NCBI RefSeq assembly: GCF_016917755.1
Contig: NZ_CP070326.1
Location: 4,278,001 to 4,342,000, forward strand
Reading direction: 5' to 3'
DNA: 64,000 bases
DNA from: Streptomyces noursei
Lineage (GTDB): Bacteria > Actinomycetota > Actinomycetes > Streptomycetales > Streptomycetaceae
Both the position numbers and the translations under genes were made by a program. This document shows, one piece after another, positions 37,269-47,072 of the stretch (within the stretch, counting starts at the first letter, position 1; each line of letters opens with the position of its first letter). The notes beneath the pieces were generated by a model. The model was not told the DNA's origin. It worked only from the letters and a program-made list of their open reading frames with translations, and did no database searches.

Positions 37269-37286
37269 CCGTGGTTGCCCGGTGGT

Positions 37287-38597
37287 TCAGCCCCGCCAGT
37301 CCCGGGCCCGCAGCGGCAGCGCGGAGGCGCCGGAGTCCGGCGTACGGACCGCCAGCACCTGGTTGACCCCTATGCGATTGCGCTCGAACGACAGCGCCGA
37401 GGCGGCCATGTAGAGCCGCCAGACCCGGGCCCGGCCCGGGGACGTGAGCCGGACCGCCTCGCTCCAGTGGGCCTCCAGATTGGCCACCCACCGACGCAGC
37501 GTCAGCGCGTAGTGCTCCCGGATCGCCTCCACGTCCCGCACCTCGAAGCCGGCCTCCTCCAGCTGGCCGACGGTCCGCCCCACCGGGGCCAACTCCCCGT
37601 CGGGGAAGACATAGCGGTCGATGAACTCGTCGACGCGGTACGCCTCCTCGTCCGTCAGCGGCCGGCGTGCGATCTGGTGGTTGAGCAGCCGCCCGCCGGG
37701 CTTGAGCAGCGCGTACAGCAGTCCCGCGTACTCCGCGTACCGGGCCCGGCCGACGTGCTCGGCCATCCCGATCGAGGAGATCGCGTCGAACGGCCCGTCG
37801 GCGATCTCGCGGTAGTCCTGCACCCGGATCTCGACCCGGTCGGCGAGCCCGGCCTCGGCGATCCGCTTGCGGGCGTAGGTGGCCTGCTCCTCGGAGAGCG
37901 TGATGCCGACCGCCCGGACGCCGTACTCGCGGGCCGCGTGCAGCACCATCGAGCCCCAGCCGCAGCCCACGTCCAGCAGCCGCTGCCCCTCCGCCAGGCC
38001 GAGCTTGCGGCAGATCAGGTCGAGCTTGTCGCGCTGGGCGTCCTCCAAAGGCGCGTCCGGCGTCTCCCAGTAGGCGCAGGAGTAGACCATGGACGGGCCG
38101 AGCACCAGCGCGTAGAAGTCGTTGCCGACGTCGTAGTGGTGGCTGATCGCCTGCCGGTCGCGGAGCAGGGAGTGCAGCGCCCCGCGGCGCGGGCGGGCCT
38201 CCTCCACGGGCGGCGGGGGCGGGACCGGGAGGCCGCCCAGGGAGAGCAGTTCCTTGGCGGCGGCGCGGATCTCGGGGCGGGCCAGGGCGCGCAGCACGGC
38301 GGCACGCGGCGCCTTCGGGCCGGCGCTGCCGCGTTCCCAGATCAGCCCGGCGAGCAGGTCCAGCGCCTCGTAGAGGTCGCCCTGGACGTCGATGTCACCG
38401 GCCACCCAGGCCCGGGCCAGGCCCAACTCACCTGGCTTGAACAGCAGTCGGCGCAGCGCCCGGCGATTGCGGATGACGAGCACCGGGGCGTCCGGGGGGC
38501 CGGACTCGCTGCGGTCCCAGGCGCGGATCCGCACCGGGAGCGGGGCCCCCAGAACCTCCTCGGCAAGGTTGGTGAGCCGTCCAGCGGCACCGGCCAT
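37287..38597 (-). CDS. cfa: Cyclopropane-fatty-acyl-phospholipid synthase (CFA/CMAS family)
   Basis: 436 aa from the ATG at 38597, which has GGAGG 8 nt upstream; the ATG six codons earlier has none. The N-terminal domain is followed by a SAM-dependent methyltransferase domain: SHHYDVGNDFYALVLGPSMVYSCAYW, the SAM-binding LLDVGCGWGSMVLHAA, GITLSEEQ, and SSIGMAEHVG with the catalytic region typical of CFA enzymes. Methylenates or methylates unsaturated acyl chains in membrane phospholipids. It precedes convergent ABC genes and follows ndh on the same strand. Confidence 0.92.
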   Translation of the reverse strand: MAGAAGRLTNLAEEVLGAPLPVRIRAWDRSESGPPDAPVLVIRNRRALRRLLFKPGELGLARAWVAGDIDVQGDLYEALDLLAGLIWERGSAGPKAPRAAVLRALARPEIRAAAKELLSLGGLPVPPPPPVEEARPRRGALHSLLRDRQAISHHYDVGNDFYALVLGPSMVYSCAYWETPDAPLEDAQRDKLDLICRKLGLAEGQRLLDVGCGWGSMVLHAAREYGVRAVGITLSEEQATYARKRIAEAGLADRVEIRVQDYREIADGPFDAISSIGMAEHVGRARYAEYAGLLYALLKPGGRLLNHQIARRPLTDEEAYRVDEFIDRYVFPDGELAPVGRTVGQLEEAGFEVRDVEAIREHYALTLRRWVANLEAHWSEAVRLTSPGRARVWRLYMAASALSFERNRIGVNQVLAVRTPDSGASALPLRARDWRG

Positions 38598-38797
38598 GTC
38601 GCACACCTCCGTCATGACGAGTCGGGCAAAGAAGTTTCACCCACCACCTAAACGCCAAGTGGGCGCCCATATAGTCCCGTTCGCCTGCAAGAGAACAACA
38701 TGCCGCCCGTTTTCAGCCATACCCGGGCACGCCGAAGGGCGCCCGCCCCACGGATGGCGGACGCCCTTCGGGCTGGTCGGAGTACCCGACCGATGGT

Positions 38798-40186
38798 TCA
38801 GGAAGCCTTGGCCTTCGGCTTGCCTCCGTCGGCCGCGGCGGCCGGAGCGGGGGCCGGCTTGGCGGCCTCGTAGAACTCCTCGCGGGGGTTCTCCATGGCG
38901 CCCAGCGAGACCACCTCGCGCTTGAGGAAGGTGGCCAGCGTCCAGTCGGCGAAGACCCGGATCTTGCGGTTGAACGTCGGCATCGCCATGCCGTGGTACG
39001 CGCGGTGCATGTACCAGGCGAGACGGCCCTTGAGCTTGATCTTCATCTTGCCCATGACGATCATCGCGACGCCCTTGTGGAGGCCGAGGCCCGCCACCGC
39101 GCCCTTGTTGGCGTGGCTGTACTCCTTCTGCGGGAAGCCCCGCATGCCGGAGACCACGTTGTCGCCGAGGACCTTGGCCTGCCGCAGCGCGTGCTGCGCG
39201 TTCGGCGGGCACCAGGCGTTCTCGTTGCCGTTCTTGCGGCCGACCATGTCCGGAACCTGGGCGTTGTCGCCCGCGGCCCAGATGTAGTCGGTGCCCTGCA
39301 CCTGGAGGGTGGCGGCGGTGTCGATGTGGCCGCGCGGGCCCAGCGGCAGACCGAAGCGGGACAGCGCCGGGTTCGGCTTGACGCCGGCGGTCCACACGAT
39401 GGTGTTGGAGAGCACCTCGAGGCCGTTGTCGAGGACGACGTTGCCGTCGACGCAGGACTTCATGCCGGTCTTGAGGTAGACCTCGACGCCCCGGGACTCC
39501 AGGTGCTCCTTGCCGTAGGCGCCGAGCTTGGGACCGACCTCGGGGAGGATCTTGTCCGCGACGTCGACCAGCAGGAAGCGCATGTCCTCGCGCTTGACGT
39601 TCTTGTAGTACTTCGCGGCGTCGCGGGCCATGTCCTCGACCTCGCCGACGGTCTCCGCACCGGCGAAGCCACCGCCGATGAAGACGAAGGTCAGCGCCTT
39701 GCGGCGGACCTCCTCGTCGGTCGTGGAGTCGGCCTTGTCCAGCTGCTCCAGGACGTGGTTGCGCAGGCCGATGGCCTCCTCGATGCCCTTCATGCCGATG
39801 CCGTTCTCGGCCAGGCCGGGGATCGGGAAGGTACGGGAGACCGCGCCCATCGCGACGACCAGGTAGTCGAAGGGCAGCTCATACGCATCGCCCACGATCG
39901 GGGCGATGGTGGCGACCTTGCGGTCCTGGTCGATGGTGGTCACCCGGCCGGTGAGGACCTCCGCCTTGGGCAGCACGCGCCGCAGCGGGACCACAACGTG
40001 ACGGGGGGAGATGCTGCCGGCCGCAGCTTCAGGGAGGAAGGGCTGGTACGTCATGTACGAGCGCGGGTCGACGACCGTGACGGTCGCCTCGCCGTACCGC
40101 ATCTTCTTCTGGATGCGGCGTGCCGCGTACAGGCCTACGTACCCACCGCCTACAACGAGGATCCTGGGACGCTCCGTGGTGCTCAT
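38798..40186 (-). CDS. ndh: Type II NADH dehydrogenase (non-proton-pumping)
   Basis: 462 aa from the ATG at 40186; the 34 upstream codons of the open frame read as non-coding. Two Rossmann motifs: the FAD site RILVVGGGYVGLYAARRI at the N-terminus and the NADH site TFVFIGGGFAGAETVGE (about residue 168). YIWAAGDNAQVPDM is the conserved FAD-contacting segment. The C-terminal amphipathic region (GRLAWYMHRAYHG) mediates membrane attachment, and the final residues are an Ala/Pro/Lys tail. Oxidises NADH and reduces menaquinone. Two Rex-like sites lie in its 470-nt upstream region. Confidence 0.95.
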   Translation of the reverse strand: MSTTERPRILVVGGGYVGLYAARRIQKKMRYGEATVTVVDPRSYMTYQPFLPEAAAGSISPRHVVVPLRRVLPKAEVLTGRVTTIDQDRKVATIAPIVGDAYELPFDYLVVAMGAVSRTFPIPGLAENGIGMKGIEEAIGLRNHVLEQLDKADSTTDEEVRRKALTFVFIGGGFAGAETVGEVEDMARDAAKYYKNVKREDMRFLLVDVADKILPEVGPKLGAYGKEHLESRGVEVYLKTGMKSCVDGNVVLDNGLEVLSNTIVWTAGVKPNPALSRFGLPLGPRGHIDTAATLQVQGTDYIWAAGDNAQVPDMVGRKNGNENAWCPPNAQHALRQAKVLGDNVVSGMRGFPQKEYSHANKGAVAGLGLHKGVAMIVMGKMKIKLKGRLAWYMHRAYHGMAMPTFNRKIRVFADWTLATFLKREVVSLGAMENPREEFYEAAKPAPAPAAAADGGKPKAKAS

Positions 40187-40221
40187 GCAATCGAGTATCC
40201 ACCCCCACATGGGGGGTCGCT

Positions 40222-40237
40222 CGTGAGCCCCTTCACA
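40222..40237. promoter_or_regulatory. Rex-like operator proximal to ndh
   Basis: On the minus strand TGTGAAGGGGCTCACG matches 10 of 13 fixed positions of the actinobacterial Rex consensus TGTGAACNNNTTCACA. It is 36 nt from the ndh start codon. An ACCCCC/GGGGGT inverted repeat lies between it and the start. Confidence 0.55.
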
Positions 40238-40505
40238 AGAATCACGAAGGCATCTGCTACACTCCGCCGGCTTCGTGACCGACGCCATAGCGCGTTCGGG
40301 GAACCACGGTATAACGCGACACGTTGGATACCCCTATTGATCAGGGCTTGTCCGCCTGTGAGCGGCTAGACCACACCCCGCGGGAACACTCCTGTCACAC
40401 AGTGGAGACCCACCGTAGACCCCGCATTCTTCGGGCAGATGAGTCCTAGGACCTTCGAATGAGGGTCGGATGGCCCCATAGTTCGCCCGGGAGGCGGGTT
40501 TTTCA

Positions 40506-40521
40506 TGTGAAGGATTTCACG
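40506..40521. promoter_or_regulatory. Rex-like operator distal to ndh
   Basis: TGTGAAGGATTTCACG matches 11 of 13 fixed positions of the Rex consensus. It lies between the ppx stop (40658) and ndh (40186), followed on the plus strand by a T-run. The gap 40187-40657 contains no gene. Rex senses the NADH/NAD+ ratio and is known to control NADH dehydrogenases in Streptomyces. Confidence 0.6.
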
Positions 40522-40657
40522 AACCTTTTTTCCGGGCGCCCCCCGAGACCCCCTCCGGAGCCCCTGAAACCCGCTCAGACGGCGCCGCGCCCGCGCGAAA
40601 AGCCCGATATGGGCAGCGGCTGCGGCGCCGTTCCGGACCCCGTGCGGGGACCGCTCG

Positions 40658-41656
40658 TCAGGCGAGGCTCCAGGCGATTCCGTCCAGAATGTCGTGTTCG
40701 CTGACCACGACCTCGTCGGCGTCGATGCGATCCATGATCGACAGCAGCACGAGGGCGCCGGCCGCGATGACGTCGACCCGACCGGGGTGCATGACGGGGA
40801 TCGCCGCCCGCTCGGCGTGGGTGGAGGTCAGCAGGCGCTCGGTGACCTCGCGGACGGTGGCCCGGGAGATCCGGGAGTGGTGGATGGCCGCGGAGTCGTA
40901 GTGGTCCAGGCCCTGCGCGATGGCGGCGACGGTGGTCACCGAACCGGCCAGGCCGACCAGGGTGGCGGCCTCGGTCAGCGGGACGGTCTCCTCGGCGCGG
41001 TCCAGGGCCGCGGCGATGTCCGCCTTGATGGCGGCGATCTGGGCGGCGGTGGGCGGGTCGGTGATCCGGCCGTCGTGGAGCAGATGGCGCTCGGTCATCC
41101 GCACGCAGCCGACGTCCACCGAGCGGGCGGCCCTCACAGAGCTGTGATGCGCAGCATCTCCGGGGAGGGCGGTGGCGGGCGACGGGTGGGCACTGCCGAG
41201 CACGAACTCCGTCGAGCCGCCGCCGATGTCCACGACGAGGTAGGGGAGTTCGATGTGCGGGTGGCCGGTCAGTTCCTTGGTGGCGCCGGTGAAGGAGAAC
41301 TCCGCCTCCTGGTCGCCGGTGATCACCTCGGGCTCCACGCCCAGGATGTCCACCACGCCGCGGACGAAGTCCGCGCGGTTCTCCGCGTCGCGGGAGGCCG
41401 AGGTCGCCACGAAGCGGACGTGCTCCGCGCCCAGGTCCTTGATCACCGCGGCGTACTCCCGGCAGGCCGCGAAGGTCCGCTCCAGCGCCTCCGGCGCCAA
41501 CCGCCCGGTGCGGTCCACGCCCTGGCCGAGCCGGACGATCTGCATCCGGCGGTCGAGCTCCTTCAGCTCGCCGGAGGCGCCGTCGGGCAGCGTCACGTCC
41601 GCGACCAGCAGGCGGATGGAGTTGGTACCGCAGTCGACAGCGGCGACACGCTTCAC
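40658..41656 (-). CDS. ppx: Exopolyphosphatase / pppGpp phosphohydrolase family
   Basis: 332 aa from the GTG at 41656 (GAGGGAG upstream). ASKHA fold: phosphate-1 motif AAVDCGTNSIRLLVAD at residues 4-19, catalytic-site LVVDIGGGSTEFVLG (about 140) and LVGLAGSVTTVAAI (adenosine-side motif, about 240). Hydrolyses terminal phosphate of polyphosphate and possibly pppGpp. The GTG overlaps the stop of the DUF501 gene by 4 nt. Length and motifs fit the short actinobacterial Ppx1/Ppx2 type. Confidence 0.92.
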   Translation of the reverse strand: MKRVAAVDCGTNSIRLLVADVTLPDGASGELKELDRRMQIVRLGQGVDRTGRLAPEALERTFAACREYAAVIKDLGAEHVRFVATSASRDAENRADFVRGVVDILGVEPEVITGDQEAEFSFTGATKELTGHPHIELPYLVVDIGGGSTEFVLGSAHPSPATALPGDAAHHSSVRAARSVDVGCVRMTERHLLHDGRITDPPTAAQIAAIKADIAAALDRAEETVPLTEAATLVGLAGSVTTVAAIAQGLDHYDSAAIHHSRISRATVREVTERLLTSTHAERAAIPVMHPGRVDVIAAGALVLLSIMDRIDADEVVVSEHDILDGIAWSLA

Positions 41657-42204
41657 TCGGACGCTCCCTCGTCGGTCTCGACGGTCTCCCCGCACGAGCT
41701 CACGCAGGGGCCCTTCTTCCACCACTCGGGCAGCATGGCCAGCGCCTCGTCGCCAAGCGGGTTGACGCCCGGGCCGGCGGCCAGCGAGTGGCCGACCAGC
41801 ACGTGCAGGCACTTGACCCGGTCGGGCATGCCGCCCGCGCTCGGGAAGCCCTGGAGCACCTCGATGGCGTCCCGGCGGCGGATGTAGTCCTCGTGGGCCG
41901 CGCGGTAGGCGGCGGCCAGCTCCGGGTCGGTCGCCAGCCGTTCGGTCATCTCCTTCATCACGCCGTTGGCCTCCAGCGTGCCGATCGCCGAGGCGGCGCG
42001 CGGGCAGGTGAGGTAGTAGAGCGTGGGGAAGGGGGTGCCGTCCTCCAGGCGCGGTGCGGTCTCGACGACGTCCGGCTGGCCGCAGGGGCAGCGGTGGGCG
42101 ATGGCGCGCAGGCCGCGCGGCGGACGGCCGAGCTGCTCCTTGAAGGCGGCGATGTCCGCGGCGGTGGGCTCGGTGGGCTCGGTCTGGGGCGGGGGCGTGT
42201 CCAT
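41653..42204 (-). CDS. DUF501 family protein
   Basis: 183 aa from the ATG at 42204; an upstream in-frame start at 42258 lacks an RBS. Conserved family features: LGRPPRGLRAIAHRCPCGQP, TLYYLTCPRAASAIGTLE (Cys-Pro, paired with the earlier Cys) and GMPDRVKCLHVLVGHSLAAG near the C-terminus. The spaced Cys/His residues suggest metal binding, which is an inference. It sits invariably between divIC and ppx in actinobacteria (recalled). Confidence 0.88.
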   Translation of the reverse strand: MDTPPPQTEPTEPTAADIAAFKEQLGRPPRGLRAIAHRCPCGQPDVVETAPRLEDGTPFPTLYYLTCPRAASAIGTLEANGVMKEMTERLATDPELAAAYRAAHEDYIRRRDAIEVLQGFPSAGGMPDRVKCLHVLVGHSLAAGPGVNPLGDEALAMLPEWWKKGPCVSSCGETVETDEGASE

Positions 42205-42327
42205 GTGCGCTTTCGGTGAGGGCCGGTGGTGAGTGACGAACGGGCCGGGCGGAGGCACGGCGAGGGCGTGCCGTACGGCCGTGTGCGGGCCCGCCCGTAC
42301 AGTCTCGCCGCTACCCGCCGGTGCGGG

Positions 42328-42888
42328 CTACCGCTTGGTGACCGCGGGGGTGTCGGGGGCGTGGGCGGTGTCGGCGTGGGCGGCGCCGTCAGCGCGGTCC
42401 ACGTCTTCCCAGAACTTGTCGTACCAGGGGCGTTGGGCCGCCGCCGCTCCCTTGGGCGCGGCGCGGACCCCGGTCCCGTCCTGGACGATGTACCCGGTCT
42501 CGTCCGGCATGACGTAGTGCAGGTGCCGGCGGGCCTGTTGCCGGACGTAGGCCGGGTCCTGCCAGCGGGCCTTCTCGTCGCGCAGCCGGTCGAGCGCGGC
42601 GGCGGCGTCCTGGGCCTTGCGGCGCTGGTCGGCGATGTCCGAACGCTGGGAGATGTACTGCCTTATCGGGTACGCCAGGGCGACCACCAGCGAGCACATC
42701 ACCAGCGCCAGCAGGGCGGCCCGGCCGGTGAGGCGGTTGCGGCGGGGCCGTCGCTTGGCGCGGTGGACGCGGGCGGCGGCCTGTTCGCCGAGCGCCTTGA
42801 GCCGGGTCGCGGTGGAGAACCGGTCCGCGGGCACGTCGTCTCGCCTCCCCTTCAGCTTCCGTCCTGACGTCGTCACGGCGGTCGTCAT
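42328..42888 (-). CDS. divIC: Septum formation initiator, DivIC/FtsB family
   Basis: 186 aa. Basic cytoplasmic N-terminus, one TM helix (GRAALLALVMCSLVVALAY, about residues 55-73), then a periplasmic coiled coil with DIADQRRKAQDAAAALDRLR and the family motif WQDPAYVRQQARRHLHYVMPDE. Part of the division complex with FtsL and DivIB/FtsQ; in Streptomyces it is needed for sporulation septa rather than viability. Follows eno on the same strand. Confidence 0.93.
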   Translation of the reverse strand: MTTAVTTSGRKLKGRRDDVPADRFSTATRLKALGEQAAARVHRAKRRPRRNRLTGRAALLALVMCSLVVALAYPIRQYISQRSDIADQRRKAQDAAAALDRLRDEKARWQDPAYVRQQARRHLHYVMPDETGYIVQDGTGVRAAPKGAAAAQRPWYDKFWEDVDRADGAAHADTAHAPDTPAVTKR

Positions 42889-43006
42889 GACGTACGTCCC
42901 CGGCAACGGTACGGGACCGGCGCCGGGGACGCTGCGCTTCACCCCGGCTTTGCTCCGTTGTCGAGTCCTCGGGAGCTCAGCCGGACGGTGGTGTGGGGGG
43001 CGGGCC

Positions 43007-44287
<1,281 letters not shown>

Positions 44288-44529
44288 GTTGTCTCCTTCG
44301 GGGGTGTCTGGAGTTCTCGGCATGAGCCTAACGGCCCCGGGGGGATCCGCTCGCCCGTGGCCCGCTCCGTGGGACGAAAAAACCCAACAAGCAGAACAAA
44401 ACCCCAGTTCACAGGAGGTTTCAGGGCACTGTTCGCTATGCGGGGAACGTCGTGCCGGAGCGCTCGGGGCGCCGGGGAGGGCGACGCGCGCCGGGCCGTC
44501 CCCGGGGGGCCGGGCCCGGCAACGGAGAA

Positions 44530-44571
44530 GCCCCGCCACGGCGCGCTCGGGGGTACGCGCCGCGGCGGGGC
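44530..44571. terminator. Long hairpin terminator after the first rpf gene
   Basis: GCCCCGCCACGGCGCG (44530-44545) pairs with CGCGCCGCGGCGGGGC (44556-44571) with one mismatch, 26 nt beyond the stop at 44597 (minus strand). The gap 44288-44596 also contains the eno leader (AT-rich AAAAAACCCAACAAGCAGAAC at 44377-44397 on the plus strand). No other gene is seen. Confidence 0.85.
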
Positions 44572-44596
44572 AGCTCTCTCGGGCAGCCGGATCGGC

Positions 44597-45289
44597 TCAG
44601 ATGCTGAGCTTCTGGCCCGGGAAGATCAGGTTGGGGTTGCCGCCGACGACGGACTTGTTGGCGGCGTAGAGCGCCTTCCAGTTGGTGCCGTGCGCCTTGG
44701 CGATCTTGGCGAGGGTGTCACCCGACTTGACGGTGTAGGTGTCACCGGAGCGGTGCGAGTGCTGCGGGGCGGCCGGCTGGGCCTTCTCCGCCTTCTTCTC
44801 GGCCTTCTCGCGGACCGGGGCGGACTTCTTGGTGGAGCCCTCGGTCTGCTTGCGGGCCTCGGTGCCCTGGCTCTTCTTGACGGTGGAGCCGGAGGGGTTG
44901 ACGTCGGCGGCCGGGCCACCGGAGGTCAGACCACCGGCAGCGGCGCAGCCCCAGGCACCCGGGCCCTGCATGGCGAGCAGCTTCTCGGCGACGGCGATCT
45001 GCTGTTCCTTGGTGGCCAGGTCGGCGCGGGCCGCGTACTTGGTGCCACCGGCGGCGGCCCAGCTGGAGTTCGAGAACTGCAGGCCACCGTAGTAGCCGTT
45101 ACCGGTGTTGATCGACCAGTTGCCGCTGGACTCGCACTGGGCGACCTTCTCCCAGGTGGCGACCGAGGCGGCGGAAGCAGAGGTGGCGCCCATCAGCGGA
45201 ACGGCGACGGCGGCGCCGGCGACACCGGCCAGGGTGGCGACGCGGACGGCCTTGGAGCTGCGGCGGTGCTTGCCCTTGTTGATCAGCAT
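44597..45289 (-). CDS. Resuscitation-promoting factor with LysM domain
   Basis: 230 aa. Signal peptide residues 1-40 (cut after ASA). Rpf catalytic domain (about 41-115): ATWEKVAQCESSGNWSINTG with the catalytic Glu, and GYYGGLQFSNSSWAAAGG. A Lys/Ser/Glu-rich linker follows, then a C-terminal LysM (about 180-230, YTVKSGDTLAKIAKAHGTNW). A secreted muralytic enzyme that aids spore germination. Preceded by a c-di-AMP riboswitch (45412-45550). Probably the S. coelicolor RpfC-type locus, but the letter is not certain. Confidence 0.94.
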   Translation of the reverse strand: MLINKGKHRRSSKAVRVATLAGVAGAAVAVPLMGATSASAASVATWEKVAQCESSGNWSINTGNGYYGGLQFSNSSWAAAGGTKYAARADLATKEQQIAVAEKLLAMQGPGAWGCAAAGGLTSGGPAADVNPSGSTVKKSQGTEARKQTEGSTKKSAPVREKAEKKAEKAQPAAPQHSHRSGDTYTVKSGDTLAKIAKAHGTNWKALYAANKSVVGGNPNLIFPGQKLSI

Positions 45290-45356
45290 CGTGCGTTCGT
45301 TTCCTCACCGACGCCTACGAGGTGAGCTGTCGGGTTCGGGCCGTGTGAGCTGCCCG

Positions 45357-45379
45357 GTCGTGTGTGCTGCACACACGAC
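45357..45379 (-). terminator. Leader hairpin between riboswitch and rpf (possible attenuator)
   Basis: GTCGTGTGTG pairs exactly with CACACACGAC around a 3-nt loop, 33 nt downstream of the aptamer and 68 nt before the ATG. This position fits a transcription-termination expression platform. Confidence 0.6.
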
Positions 45380-45411
45380 TTCACCCCAAGCCGACTGACC
45401 CGCTCTCACGG

Positions 45412-45550
45412 GCGGGGTCGGCACTTACCTTGGGTCCCCCGCTCCTGCCTTCGGCGCTTGCGCGTCGTCGACTCCGACCGCCGGCAGGACTCGGCGTGCG
45501 ATCGAAGGGCCCGCTTTGGCGAGCGGTCCTGACCGTAAGCAGTAACCCTG
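45412..45550 (-). promoter_or_regulatory. c-di-AMP (ydaO-type) riboswitch upstream of rpf
   Basis: On the minus strand the leader carries the ydaO hallmark GGGGGACCCAAGGTAAGTG followed by CCG (45421-45441 region). It also has the 5' part with CTTACGGTCAGGACCGCT (about 45523-45541) and internal stems such as CCTGCCGGCGGTCGG. Streptomyces rpf genes are known to be controlled by this riboswitch. Ligand binding is expected to shut off rpf expression. Together with the hairpin above it accounts for most of the 436-nt gap 45290-45725. Confidence 0.88.
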
Positions 45551-45725
45551 TTGGTGTTCAAACCCCATCTTCTGAACCAAGTTGACCGTTTTTGATCACC
45601 GCGCGGGTCATTTCCGCAGGTAGGCCCCGGTATGGCAACGGGGGACAGGTCTGGACCCATCCCCCGCAACGAGAGCCATATCTCACTTTTACGAAACGCC
45701 GCGAAAGACGGCGAACTGCCGGTAA

Positions 45726-46883
45726 CTACCCCTGCGTCCGCCCGAGATCGAGCACCTGACCGGGGTGGATCAGATCCGCGTCGGAGCCGATGACGTCCTG
45801 GTTGCGGTGGTAGAGCGCCGGCCAGCCGCCCGGCAGGTCATGACTGACGGCGATCTCTGACAGGTTGTCACCCGGGCGCACGCGGTAGCTGCCGGCCTCC
45901 GCCGGGGGCGTGCGGGGCGCCTCGCCGCCGCGGGAGGCGTGCCGGCCGCGGCCGCCGTCCCGGCCGTCGCCGGCCTCCGTACCGCCGCCGGGCGTCCCGC
46001 GGTGCTTGCCGGTGGCGGGCGGCGTAGCGGGGTCGCCGGGCCGGTCCTGGCCGCCGGGCGCGGTGGAGTCGGACGGGGTGGGCGACGCCGGGTCGGCCGG
46101 GTCCGTCGAGCCCGACGGGTCGGACGGCGCGGACGGGTCCGCCGGAGAGGTGGACGGGCTTCCCGACGGGGAGTCGGACGGGGAGCCCGACGGGGAGTCG
46201 GTGGGTGCCCCGGAGTCGGACGGGGCGGGCGAGGCGGACGAGGAGCCCGACGGCCCCGGGGTCGCCGAGGGCGCGTGCGGGCCGTCCGCGCCGGCGTCGG
46301 AGCCGCTGCCGACGTCCGGGCCGCGGTCCGTGTCGGAGTCGCCGCCGGACGGCTCCGGCGTCCGGGTCGCCGGGCTCGGGTGGCCCTGGTCGCCGCCCGC
46401 CGTGTCGGAGTCGTCCCCCGCCTCGCCGGAGGCGCCGCCGTTGTGGCCGTGCGTCGGCCGCGGCGAGGGGCGGGTGGTGGGGCCCGGGTCGACGCGGGGC
46501 TTGCGGCCGTCCTTGGTCAGTCCGGCGTTCACCGCGCAGCTGGGGAAGGCGTCCGGGCCGCGGTCGTCGAGTATCGCCTCGGCCACGGCTATCTGCTGGG
46601 CGCGGCTGGCGAGGTCGGGGCGGGAGGCGTAGGCGGTGCCGCCGTAGTCGTTCCACATCTCCTGGGTGAGCTGGAGACCGCCGTAGAAGCCGTTGCCGGT
46701 GGCGGCGCTCCACACCCCGCCGCTCTCGCACTGCGCGACCTTGTCCCAGGTCGTCGTGTCGGCGGCGTGCGCGCCGCTCGCCGCGAACAGCGGCAGGGCC
46801 AGGCCCGCGCCGGTCACTCCTGCCGTGACAAAAATGGCCGGTGCTTGTCGGGGGCGACGATGCCGGCCGTTCCCGGAACGCAT
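45726..46883 (-). CDS. Rpf-domain protein with long Pro/Ser/Asp-rich linker and C-terminal LysM
   Basis: 385 aa, GAAAGG upstream. Signal peptide about residues 1-40. Rpf domain about 41-118 (TTWDKVAQCESGGVWSAATG, GFYGGLQLTQEMW). A roughly 200-residue low-complexity linker of Pro, Ser, Gly, Asp with many SPSDSPSG-type repeats, and LysM at the end (YRVRPGDNLSEIAVSHDLPGGW). The linker could span the wall. A paralogue of the gene immediately downstream on the same strand, but it has its own promoter and no riboswitch signature. Confidence 0.92.
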   Translation of the reverse strand: MRSGNGRHRRPRQAPAIFVTAGVTGAGLALPLFAASGAHAADTTTWDKVAQCESGGVWSAATGNGFYGGLQLTQEMWNDYGGTAYASRPDLASRAQQIAVAEAILDDRGPDAFPSCAVNAGLTKDGRKPRVDPGPTTRPSPRPTHGHNGGASGEAGDDSDTAGGDQGHPSPATRTPEPSGGDSDTDRGPDVGSGSDAGADGPHAPSATPGPSGSSSASPAPSDSGAPTDSPSGSPSDSPSGSPSTSPADPSAPSDPSGSTDPADPASPTPSDSTAPGGQDRPGDPATPPATGKHRGTPGGGTEAGDGRDGGRGRHASRGGEAPRTPPAEAGSYRVRPGDNLSEIAVSHDLPGGWPALYHRNQDVIGSDADLIHPGQVLDLGRTQG

Positions 46884-46975
46884 GCGGTTGCCTTTCGCGC
46901 GGCGGTTGAGTTGTCGGATCGGCGGCGGAAGGGGTGCCGTGCGGCAACCCGTGGCCGACCTCGATCGTCGGAGGA

Positions 46976-47004
46976 AAGGTAGCCGGGGTTACGGGCAGTC
47001 ACAA
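46976..47004 (-). promoter_or_regulatory. Probable SigA-type promoter of the second rpf gene
   Basis: On the minus strand TTGTGA (46999-47004) and TACCTT (46976-46981) are 17 nt apart, placing the start about 86 nt before the ATG at 46883. Confidence 0.55.
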
Positions 47005-47072
47005 GTCGGTGTAGCGGAGATCACGCAATGATTACGTAGCTGACGGATCGTCAATTATGCGGCTGTTCCTGG

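Noticed and set aside
33616..37491. Very long minus-strand frame opposite the ABC transporter
   Set aside because: Antisense shadow; the composition is Gly/Arg/His/Asp-rich and the plus strand holds clear ABC motifs.
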